From: an uncultured Eubacteriales bacterium | GTDB taxonomy: Bacteria; Bacillota; Clostridia; Lachnospirales; Lachnospiraceae | Direction of reading: 5' to 3' | DNA: 45,560 nt | NCBI GenBank assembly: GCA_900316715.1 | Contig: ONEC01000026.1 | Coordinates: forward strand, 1-45,560 | Part shown: piece by piece, positions 35,248-43,500 of the stretch | Layout: the number at the start of each line of letters is the position of its first letter | How positions within the stretch are numbered: the first letter of the stretch is position 1 | The notes under the pieces: generated by a model | Seen by the model: the letters and a program-made list of their open reading frames with translations, nothing else | What the model was told of the DNA's origin: nothing | Databases searched by the model: none | Position numbers and translations under genes: made by a program

Positions 35248-36753
35248 TTACATCCTCTCAAAGGTTATATCTGTAACCGATGAATCATCCACTTCGATTT
35301 CTTCATCGCTGAATATCAATCTGAATCTTAAGTCTGCAAACCGTTCTTTATCAGCTTCAGTCATATATTTCATGGCCAGCTGTTCAAGGAAAGTCTCCTG
35401 TCCGTTCATCATATCCCTCAGAGAATAGCTTTCCTTCTCTGAAAGGTGGACAAGATATGCATAGTAGTCACGGCTCCTGTAAAGGTCCTTCGTGAACTTC
35501 ATCTCCAGGATTGCGTTATATTCCTGAAGCGTGAGCCTGTCCCACTTCTCCAGTCTTTCAAGAAGCTCTCTGAAGAGAATGGCAAAGTTATGTCCTGTCT
35601 GTTCACTGAGAACCTCATCATCATATTTAAAGTCAAGATCGGCAGCTTCTCTCTCCACCTTCTCAACCGTGTCATCCTGACTCAGTTTCTTAAGTATGAT
35701 GGAATCGATCATGTCTACCTGAAAGCTCTTTTCGCACTTAGGTCTTGCCAGCGGCATTATAAGAGCCGCCAGTCTGTCCGGCTTATCAATACGCTCTATT
35801 CTTGTAAGTGCACTTTCAAAATCAAATGTATTCCGGAGCACCTGCATCTTCTTACGTCTTACCATCTCGTCAGCAAAACGTGAAAGCTCTGCGGATGCCT
35901 TAATAAGTCTGCTGTGATTATCTATTGTCTGCTTCAGAAGATTCTCGAGCTTTGTTATGTCTCTTACTGCTTTTGAGTCAGGACTGTGGCTCACTCTTGC
36001 GGCGGCCTTATCCACCAGCTCACGGCTCTTGGCAAAGGACTTTCTCTCTTCCTCAAACCATCTGGAAGTACTTTCCATAAACTCATCCACCGCTTCCGTT
36101 CCTGCATGTACATCCGAAAGGAGCAGTGCTACAGCCTCATCCCTTCTCTTATGGAGTGATACCACTTCAAGGTTTATCCTGCTGATAACATCGATACCGC
36201 CCTTATAATTTTCGGCTTTAATAAGTTTTTCCAGAAGCAGCTGATCTGTACTGATCCTGCTCTCGTCTTTCATCTCTTTCGTAGACAGATAAAACTCTAT
36301 TCCCTCTTCTGTGATAGAATAGGTTACTCCTGACTCATGAACATTCGCCTCTATAAGACGCACTCTGGCCAGCTTGGTCTTTCTGTCTGCAGGATCAAAG
36401 AAGCTTATCTCAAAGGCTCTTCCACCATTGGTAAGCTTATCGAATATGGCCTCTGTAAGGCTCTTCTTCTCATCTTTTGAAAGTTCAAGTTCATAGTCCC
36501 TCTTTAAGAGTTCTCCTATAAAACTCTGAATCTCATGCCTGGTCACTTCACGTTCTCTGAAGTTATTCTCATTGATGAGAAACCTCAGAACCGCAAGAGT
36601 AATATAACCCATATCAAGGCTTACTGTTTCCCCTGATACAGACGCATTTACTCCTGACTGCATGATGCTGAAAAATGGATAGAACTTTCTCAGATTCAGC
36701 ATTCGCTCAGTATGATTTTTAATTATATCATCAATTAAAATATACTTTTCCAT
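35248..36753 (-). CDS. jetA: Wadjet JetA-family protein (MukF/MksF-like kleisin)
   Basis: The 501-residue protein is highly charged and helical. The N-terminal region (residues about 15-110, RKFYPFFSIMQSG, YITLAVLRFLINENNFRERE) looks like a winged-helix domain. A long helical middle follows, with a coiled-coil-like stretch at 260-300. The C-terminal part ends in DEEIEVDDSSVTDITFERM. This is the pattern of JetA/MukF/MksF kleisins, which close the ring of the SMC-like ATPase. It is the first gene of the operon. A possible promoter lies directly upstream, but the gap to the ATG is very short and there is no clear ribosome-binding site, so leaderless translation is possible. Confidence 0.8.
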   Translation of the reverse strand: MEKYILIDDIIKNHTERMLNLRKFYPFFSIMQSGVNASVSGETVSLDMGYITLAVLRFLINENNFREREVTRHEIQSFIGELLKRDYELELSKDEKKSLTEAIFDKLTNGGRAFEISFFDPADRKTKLARVRLIEANVHESGVTYSITEEGIEFYLSTKEMKDESRISTDQLLLEKLIKAENYKGGIDVISRINLEVVSLHKRRDEAVALLLSDVHAGTEAVDEFMESTSRWFEEERKSFAKSRELVDKAAARVSHSPDSKAVRDITKLENLLKQTIDNHSRLIKASAELSRFADEMVRRKKMQVLRNTFDFESALTRIERIDKPDRLAALIMPLARPKCEKSFQVDMIDSIILKKLSQDDTVEKVEREAADLDFKYDDEVLSEQTGHNFAILFRELLERLEKWDRLTLQEYNAILEMKFTKDLYRSRDYYAYLVHLSEKESYSLRDMMNGQETFLEQLAMKYMTEADKERFADLRFRLIFSDEEIEVDDSSVTDITFERM

Positions 36754-36763
36754 AATCCGTTAT

Positions 36764-36791
36764 ATTTTACTATATTTTGGCCTCAAAAACC
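36764..36791 (-). promoter_or_regulatory. Possible promoter of the jet-like operon
   Basis: On the minus strand TTGAGG is followed 16 nt later by TATAAC, immediately before the GGATT that precedes the JetA-family ATG. If this is used, transcription would begin at or very near the start codon. Overlapping TATAGT and TAAAAT sequences offer other -10 choices, so the exact promoter is uncertain. Confidence 0.35.
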
Positions 36792-36826
36792 ACTAAAAAA
36801 CGAAATATAGGCGTTTTTCGCATTAT

Positions 36827-36858
36827 AAAAGAGCCGTCACTCACTTGTGACGGCTCTT
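36827..36858 (-). terminator. Intrinsic terminator after the secreted acidic protein
   Basis: There is a perfect 10-bp stem: GAGCCGTCAC at 36831-36840, a 6-nt loop, and GTGACGGCTC at 36847-36856. It is flanked by AA/TT pairs and followed on the minus strand by TTTT. It isolates the upstream gene from the jet-like operon, which must therefore have its own promoter. Confidence 0.9.
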
Positions 36859-36869
36859 CCTTAATACTT

Positions 36870-37679
36870 TTAACCTACTGCATTAAGTGCAGCCTCAGAA
36901 AAGTCATTCTCGTAAATAAATATTTCTTTTTCTTTATTGTATATGATAGTCTCATTGTTATACTCATCTGAAGCCTCATACTTTACTTCCTGATCAGTTT
37001 CTGTCTTATACCACAACTGCTGATTCTGCATCATATATTCATCAAACTCTTCAGGTGTCATCTTCAGGACTGACATATACATGGTGTTGTTTCCGTTATT
37101 CTCATCCACAACATCAAAACCGTTTGTAAATATAATGCTTTTTACCGGATAGCCTTTTTCATCTTCTATACTATATCCTATTCCAGACTCCCAGACCTCT
37201 GCTGAATAATCAGCGTCGCTAAGAAAATATCCCTGTGCCAGATATTCCTCTGCAAGTGCTTTCATATCATCATCATATTTCTCAATATGGAACTCTTTAC
37301 TCTTTTCCAGAGCCTCATCCATATCAATCTCTCTTCCTATATGTACGCCTTCAGGATCATGGATTATTTCAATATAATTCTTAGCATCTTTTATAATCTC
37401 TTCTGTTTCAGAATTATATTCCTCTGTATTTACTTCTGTATACTGTTCTGTATCTTCTTCTGGAATCTGCTCTGTATCAGCCTCTTTATTTTCCTCTGTA
37501 TCAGCTTCAGTAACTATCACATCCACAACGTCTTCATCAGCAACATATACAGATGCAACTCTTGCTTCATTCACTCTGAGTGATACCGGATCAACCTCAT
37601 TAAATACCGGTACCGCAAGGGCAAGGGCCAGGGCAGATGTAGCCGCAACACCCATTCCCACTTTAAAAAACTTTGTCAT
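36870..37679 (-). CDS. Secreted acidic protein of unknown function
   Basis: The 269-residue protein begins with a signal peptide (MTKFFKVGMGVAATSALALA, then LAVPVFN). After it comes a strongly acidic low-complexity stretch (residues about 55-95) with repeated DTE/NTEE units such as EADTEEN, EADTEQ, EEDTEQ and VNTEE. The rest is a globular acidic domain of about 170 residues, with WESGIGYSIEDEKGYPVKSI and MSVLKMTPEEFDEYMMQN. I recognise no family. GGAGG precedes the start. The promoter carries the same direct-repeat operator as the neighbouring response regulator gene, so it is a likely target of that two-component system. Confidence 0.8.
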   Translation of the reverse strand: MTKFFKVGMGVAATSALALALAVPVFNEVDPVSLRVNEARVASVYVADEDVVDVIVTEADTEENKEADTEQIPEEDTEQYTEVNTEEYNSETEEIIKDAKNYIEIIHDPEGVHIGREIDMDEALEKSKEFHIEKYDDDMKALAEEYLAQGYFLSDADYSAEVWESGIGYSIEDEKGYPVKSIIFTNGFDVVDENNGNNTMYMSVLKMTPEEFDEYMMQNQQLWYKTETDQEVKYEASDEYNNETIIYNKEKEIFIYENDFSEAALNAVG

Positions 37680-37761
37680 ACTTTACCTCCATAGACTTTA
37701 GTATAGTTATTATTCCTAATCCAAAACGACATAGATGAAATGTTTCTCAATCTATGGGTAG

Positions 37762-37815
37762 ATAATAATACTGAGATGTATCCAAGTTGTATTCAAACGG
37801 AACAGAATCTGTAAA
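37762..37815 (-). promoter_or_regulatory. Operator and promoter of the secreted acidic protein gene
   Basis: On the minus strand the direct repeats GAATACA and GGATACA occur at 11-bp spacing (37776-37794). A third TTTACA half-site lies exactly 22 bp further upstream (37810-37815). Eight nucleotides after GATACAT comes the -10-like TATTAT (37762-37767). The same repeat-8 nt-hexamer layout precedes the response regulator gene. Direct repeats in place of a -35 box are typical of sites bound by OmpR/PhoB-type activators. Confidence 0.65.
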
Positions 37816-37835
37816 TATTTGAATACATTTTGAGT

Positions 37836-39215
37836 TTATGCCAGAGGAACCTTCAAGATCACCTCGGTTCCCTGTCCCTCTTCGCTCTTTATATCTATGC
37901 TTCCATCGTGAAGCTTCATAATACGGTCAGCCAGCGACAGTCCAAGTCCCGCTCCGTGTTCCTTGCGGCTTCTGGACTTGTCGACCATATAGAATGCATC
38001 CTTAACGCGTTCCAGTTCTTCCTTAGGAATGCCTATACCATCATCCTTGACATAGATAATATAGTTATCATCCCCTGTTTTATCACCGTATATACTGATT
38101 TTTTTCGCTCCCGCTTTAAGTGCATTATCAATAACATTTATAATAACCGTTTTAAAAAGGTCATAATCTACATTGATATACTGATCTCCCAGAGAATACA
38201 GAACCTTCGCGCCTCTTTCTTCAGCCTTTGGAGCAACTGTTGCCTTTATATCCTCCAGCATATCAGTGGTATTAATATGCTCCTTGGCTATTCCCGATTC
38301 TTTCAGGGATACTATGTCCATAAGCTTTTCAGAAAGAGCCTGGACTCTCATGCCTTCATTCATTATGACTGCGGCAGCTTCACGTTTTTCCTCTTCATTC
38401 AGTTTCTTCTGATATATAAGATCCGCATAGCCTATTATGCTCTGCATAGGTGATTTAGTCTCATGAGCAAATGCAGCGATAAAATCTTCTTTCTGCTTTA
38501 CCGACAGTTCCAGATCATCCATCTTATCTCGGATAGTCTCAGACATCTTATTAAAAGTCCTCGTAAGGTCTCCCAGTTCATCCTTTGAGGTCACATTTAT
38601 CTCCTGACTATAATCTCCGTCAGCAATTGCCTTTCCGGCTTCAGAAAGATCTCTTATAGGCTTTGTCAGCGTCATGGAGAAGAACAGCGCAAACAGAGTT
38701 CCTCCTATCAGCACAAAAACATAGATCATATAATAGCTGCGTCTCTGGTTATTATTATCTTCTATGAGGTTTGTAATATCCGTTGCTGTTGTACAGGTGT
38801 AAGATACATTTCTCTTTTCAAAGCAGCTGTAACATACGATGTAAACGCTGTTATTTGCGTCTACTATGTCATATTTCAGGCTGTCGGCCTCAGGATAGCC
38901 ATGTTCAACACCTCTCGGGAGGTTTCCTTCTACCTCTACGCCATCCATTTCAACTGCCACCTGAACATTACTGTTGCCCATGGTAATTTTCGTGATATCG
39001 CTTATCATATCAGGACTGGCCACTCTTCTCTTGGTTGCCACAACAACGTTATTCTGAAATGATGTGAAAAACATATTGAAATGTTCCACGCAGTTTTCAA
39101 CTTCGTGGTCTACGGATTTTTGCAATGATCTGCTGACCATAAAATATCCGGATATCAGAAGTGAGGATATAAGAATCACCATGATTCCGCTATAGAGTTT
39201 GATGAAAATTTTCAT
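37836..39215 (-). CDS. Membrane sensor histidine kinase
   Basis: The 459-residue kinase has TM1 (about 7-27), an extracytoplasmic domain (28-160) and TM2 (161-181). A HAMP linker follows (LTKPIRDLSEAGKAIADGDY onward). Next are the H box AAFAHETKSPMQSIIGYAD with His251 as the expected phosphorylation site, the N box NVIDNALKAGA, G1 VKDDGIGIPKEE and G2 GAGLGLSLADRI. The sensor domain holds two close Cys (CYSCFEK), which could form a disulfide or bind a ligand; the signal is unknown. It overlaps the response regulator gene by 4 nt, so the pair is co-translated. Confidence 0.96.
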   Translation of the reverse strand: MKIFIKLYSGIMVILISSLLISGYFMVSRSLQKSVDHEVENCVEHFNMFFTSFQNNVVVATKRRVASPDMISDITKITMGNSNVQVAVEMDGVEVEGNLPRGVEHGYPEADSLKYDIVDANNSVYIVCYSCFEKRNVSYTCTTATDITNLIEDNNNQRRSYYMIYVFVLIGGTLFALFFSMTLTKPIRDLSEAGKAIADGDYSQEINVTSKDELGDLTRTFNKMSETIRDKMDDLELSVKQKEDFIAAFAHETKSPMQSIIGYADLIYQKKLNEEEKREAAAVIMNEGMRVQALSEKLMDIVSLKESGIAKEHINTTDMLEDIKATVAPKAEERGAKVLYSLGDQYINVDYDLFKTVIINVIDNALKAGAKKISIYGDKTGDDNYIIYVKDDGIGIPKEELERVKDAFYMVDKSRSRKEHGAGLGLSLADRIMKLHDGSIDIKSEEGQGTEVILKVPLA

Positions 39216-39877
39216 TCCTCATCCTCCATAACTTCCATTCTATATCCTATACGGAAAATAGTTTTTATAACATCCTCATAGCCCAGTTTCTGACGAAGCT
39301 TCTTAACATGGTTATCAAGAGTTCTGGTATCACCCATATACTCTTCCTGCCATACTGCTTCGTAAAGCTGTTCACGGCTGAGGGCTACATTTTTATTTAA
39401 GATAAACATATTGAGGAGTTCATATTCCTTTGGTGCAAGGAATACTTCCTGACCATCTTTAATAACCTGTCTCGAAGAGCTTTTTACTGTAACGCCTTTA
39501 TAACTGAATGTATCTTCATAAGGCATGGTTCTTCGGATAACAGCCTCCACTCTCGCTATCAGTTCGCCTATCTGAAATGGTTTGCTGAGATAATCATCCG
39601 CTCCCATTTTAAGGCCTCTTATCCTGTCACTGACCTGATTCATGGCAGACATTATGATAACAGGAGTTCTTGTAGGATGAATATACTCCAGAAGCTCATA
39701 TCCGCTGACCTTCGGAAGCATAAGATCGAGAAGAACTATATCCCAGCTGTGCTTGTCAAACAGGTTTTCTCCCTCTTCTCCATCGTAAGCATACTCACAG
39801 TTATACCCTTGCCCCGTAAGAGTTTTACCGATCAGCTTAGCTATATCTGCATCATCCTCAATTATTAAAACGTTCAT
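39212..39877 (-). CDS. OmpR/PhoB-family response regulator
   Basis: The 221-residue protein has a receiver domain with acidic pair Asp8/Asp9, phosphoacceptor Asp51 (IVLLDLMLPKVSGYELL) and conserved Lys99 (DDYLSKPF). A winged-helix DNA-binding domain follows (LAPKEYELLNMFILNKNVAL, DTRTLDNHVKKLRQKLG, FRIGYRME). It should activate transcription after phosphorylation by the kinase encoded next to it. Its own promoter carries an 11-bp-period direct repeat, suggesting autoregulation. Confidence 0.97.
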   Translation of the reverse strand: MNVLIIEDDADIAKLIGKTLTGQGYNCEYAYDGEEGENLFDKHSWDIVLLDLMLPKVSGYELLEYIHPTRTPVIIMSAMNQVSDRIRGLKMGADDYLSKPFQIGELIARVEAVIRRTMPYEDTFSYKGVTVKSSSRQVIKDGQEVFLAPKEYELLNMFILNKNVALSREQLYEAVWQEEYMGDTRTLDNHVKKLRQKLGYEDVIKTIFRIGYRMEVMEDEE

Positions 39878-39919
39878 GATATCTCCCTCATATTAGACAC
39901 GACACTTTATTACAATGGT

Positions 39920-39952
39920 ACTATACACCCGAAATGTATCTAAATTGTAAAC
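39920..39952 (-). promoter_or_regulatory. Operator and promoter of the response regulator operon
   Basis: On the minus strand GTTTACA and AGATACA lie at 11-bp spacing (39934-39952). Eight nucleotides further is TATAGT (39920-39925), preceded by TG but with no good -35 box. The pattern matches the promoter of the secreted acidic protein gene at nearly every position of the repeat and has the same spacing, which points to a common regulator, most simply the response regulator itself. Confidence 0.65.
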
Positions 39953-39958
39953 TCGTTA

Positions 39959-40504
39959 TCAGTCTTCTCCCACAAGGTGAACTGTTTCATATTCATGTCC
40001 CACAGCAGGAAGAAATGTGTCGATGATATCCTTTGTTTTTATCTTCAGACTTGAGGTACATACACAAGGATGGCAGCCTATATATTCTCCTTCCAGGACA
40101 TCTTCATCTATGAGAAGCTGCACTGCATGATCCTTATCATTCATCAGTCCCATTATGCTCACTGCGCCGGGCTCGATATCAAGATATTTCAGCATGTCTT
40201 CCGGTGTAGCAAAGGAAAGTCTGGCCGAGTTGATCTGACTCGAAAGTTCCTTAGTCTTAAACTTCTTATCTCCCGGCATCATAAGCAGATAAAACTTTGT
40301 TTTCTGTCTGTTGCATAAAAAAAGATTCTTACAGATTATCACTCCAAGTATCTTATCTATCTCATTACACGCTTCCATATTATCAGCCGGTTCATGATCT
40401 GTTCTCTGATACTCTATCCCAAGCTTATCCAGATAATCATAGGTTCTTATCTCTCTTTGGAGTCTGCCCTCAGAGTTCTCAGGTCTTCCTGTCAAAAGTT
40501 CCAT
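39959..40504 (-). CDS. YbaK/ProX-type aminoacyl-tRNA editing protein
   Basis: The 181-residue protein belongs to the YbaK/INS superfamily, which hydrolyses misacylated tRNA (for example Ala-tRNA-Pro). It resembles the free-standing ProXp-ala/PrdX type, with HEPADNMEACNEIDKIL, GVIICKNLFLCNRQKTKFYL, the Lys-rich MMPGDKKFKTKELSSQ and GAVSIMGLMND. CHPCVCTSSLKI is near the C-terminus. Three in-frame Met codons are possible; the one at 40504 has GGAG exactly 6 nt upstream, so the shortest form is preferred over starts at 40540 and 40516. The stop overlaps no other gene but lies just upstream of the response regulator operator. Confidence 0.88.
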   Translation of the reverse strand: MELLTGRPENSEGRLQREIRTYDYLDKLGIEYQRTDHEPADNMEACNEIDKILGVIICKNLFLCNRQKTKFYLLMMPGDKKFKTKELSSQINSARLSFATPEDMLKYLDIEPGAVSIMGLMNDKDHAVQLLIDEDVLEGEYIGCHPCVCTSSLKIKTKDIIDTFLPAVGHEYETVHLVGED

Positions 40505-40540
40505 ATTATTCTCCATTCTGCCGCCCTGGGTCTGCGGCAT

Positions 40541-40581
40541 TTATAAAATTATAAGCCCGTATGTCATGATAACATACGGGC
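40541..40581 (-). terminator. Intrinsic terminator after the surface adhesin
   Basis: There is a perfect 10-bp stem, GCCCGTATGT (40555-40564) and ACATACGGGC (40572-40581), with a 7-nt loop. It is followed on the minus strand by TTATAATTTTAT. It starts 14 nt after the adhesin stop codon. Confidence 0.85.
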
Positions 40582-40595
40582 CTATGAGCGTCTAA

Positions 40596-43500
40596 TTATT
40601 TATTTCTTTTTCTTCTGATATACAGCCATAATCCAATGTATGCCATTGAGATCATTGCAAGCACTGCTGCAACTACAAGCATGATTCTACCTGAATCGCC
40701 TGTCTTAACATTTGTATCTGTTGTCTTCTTGCTTGTTGCTGTCTTTGTATCAGTTGTCTGATTATATGTTTTCTTTGTATCACTATCTGTGATCACTAAA
40801 GAACTCTTCTCAGACTCTTTATTTGCAGATGCTGATGATCCTGGATTATCAGGTGTCTGCTCATTTGTTTTTGATGTATTCTCAGCACTTGGTGTTGATG
40901 GTGTCTCTGACGGTGTTGTCGGAGTTGTAGGATCCGGTGTTGATGGATCCGGTGTTACGGATACCTGTGGAGTTTCAGGATCTTTCTTTATCTCTTCGCT
41001 CTTATACGCATTTGTTATGCTAAGGACTGTTGTCTCTCCGGCATTTACTGTATCTTCATCCTTAAGATCTGCAGTACTGTCATCCGGATTGAAAGTATAC
41101 TTATATCCTGATTCTTCCTTTGACTTCTCACTGTCAGCTATTGTCTCAGTTACTGTATATGTTCCTACAGCTACTGAACCAAGTTCATATTCTCCCTTAT
41201 CATTAAAGTCTGAATACTTAACTGTCTTACTGTATCCGTCAGGACCTGTTACTGTAAATGTAAGATTGTCCTTATCAATTGTTGGTGCATTTACGAATAT
41301 CTTCTTTATTACCAGCTCACCTGTCTTAGGTGTAACAGATGTTGCCTCATACTTATTTGTAAATATAAGTTCTGTTGTCTTGCTGTCTTCAACAACGCCC
41401 TGCTTTGTCATATCTGCATCAGCAGTAACGAAGCTGTAATTATATCCGTTCTCTTCTTTTGACTTCTCGCTGTCAGCCACTGTTTCAATTACTGTATATG
41501 TTCCAGGTTCTACGTTATTGAAATAGTACTTGCCGTATGCATCAAAATCTGAAAATGCAATTATTGTTGAAACACCATTTGGATCAATCACTTCAAATGT
41601 AATCTGTGACTTATCGATAGTCGGTGCATTTTCAAATACCTTATTGATTACGAGATTTCCCTGTGCCGGAGTTATAGCAGTCTGATCATATCTGTTTGTG
41701 ATTGTAAGAGTTGTCGGTTCACCAGCCTTTACTTCATCACTTGCTGTCATCTCCGCATCAGTATTAAGGAATGTGTATGTATATCCGTTCTCTTCCTTTG
41801 TCTTCTCGCTGTCAGCTACTGTCTCAGTTACTGTATATGTTCCTATTGAAACTTCACCAAGTGAATACTCACCGTTTGCATCAAAATCTGCATATGAAAC
41901 TGTCTTACTGTAGCTGTTTGGTCCTGTAACTTCAAATGTAATCTGTGACTTATCAATTGTAGGTGCTGATGAAAGAACCTTCTTTATTGTCAGATTACCC
42001 TTCTGATCTATAAGAGTCTTGCTGTATGTATTTGTTATAAGCAGTGTAGCAGGCTCACCCTTCTTCAGTTCCTTTGAATCAGTTAACTGAGCATCTGTAT
42101 TCTGTAATACATATGAGTATCCCTGTTCTTCCTTTGACTTCTCACTTGCATCAATACTCTCAGTTACTGTATAAGTTCCGACAGTAACCTTTCCAAGATT
42201 ATAAGTTCCATTTGCTGCAAAATCTGCATATGAAACTGTCTTACTATAGTTATCCGGTCCTGTTACTGTAAATGTAATCTTTGACTTATCAACTGTAGGT
42301 GCATTTACAAATGCTTTCTGTAATGTAAGAGTCTCTGTATCAGGAACTACTGGAGTACTGCTGTACGTATTAGTAATCTTAAGTTCCTTATCGTCTCCGT
42401 CCTGAACTTCAACCTGAGCTGTCATCTCTGCTGCAGTATTTGTCAGTGTGTATGTATTTCCGTTTTCAACCTTTGACTTCTCACTGTCAGCTACTGTCTC
42501 AGTTACTGTGTATGTTCCTACAGGAACCTGTCCAAGATCATATGTTCCATCTGCTGCAAAGTCCGCATATGAAACTGTCTTGCTGTAGCTGTTTGGTCCT
42601 GTTACTGTAAATGTAATCTTACTCTTATCAATTGTTGAAGGTGCGTTATCAAGAACCTTTACTAACTTGAGAGTTCCCTTCTCTTCGTTCTTTGTATACT
42701 TATTTGTAATAGTTACTGAATTATTACTCTCAGCTATTGTAACGCTTCCGGCTGTTGCAGCATCATTACTTGAATATGTATATCCTGTTACTGAATCAGC
42801 TGCCGGAGCCTTCTCCACAACAGTAAATGATTCTCCAACAGGAAGTTTCTCAAATTTACATGAAGCTGATGTACTTACTTTCTTATAAGCAGCTGTTCTT
42901 TCGTCAGCTGTAAAGTCTCCATTTGAATCAATATAGTTACCCTTTGAATCCTTGATGGTTACTTCAAATTCAGCTGTGCTGCTGATAGCCTTGTCATTCT
43001 GATCTACTATAGATTTTGCTACTGTAAGATCAGCTGTTTTTCTCTTATCATAAACACTAGGTTCTGCGAATGCCCTGTCTGCCCCGATAACATTAAGTGT
43101 ATATTCTGTTCCATTATACTTTACTGTTGTAGGCAGAGTTCCTGCTGTTTCCTCAAATGCATAGAACATAGGTGAATCATCAAGAACATAATTATCAGGA
43201 GCCTGTGTTTCCTGAAGCATGTATACTACATTTCTTTTAAGTCCCTTAAAAGCAGCAACTCCAAGTGTTCCCTTACCATCATCTCCACCTGTTGTCTCTG
43301 TATAAGTATCACTGCCGGCACTCAGATTATCAAAATCTCCTTCCATCTTTGTAAGCTTGAACTTTGCTCCGTTCAGAAGAAGACTGTGATCTTCGTCGCT
43401 GTATTTCTTAACATTAAGTGCTACTTTGTCAGTAGATGAAGCTCCTGCAGAACTTGAGAATACTTGAGAATTAAAAGAATAGCTTATACTATATTCATAA

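Noticed and set aside
40789..41439. 216-residue open frame on the plus strand opposite the adhesin
   Set aside because: It mirrors the repeat and Pro/Thr/Ser stalk of the adhesin, has Val/Ser-rich low complexity, and has no ribosome-binding site or family motif.
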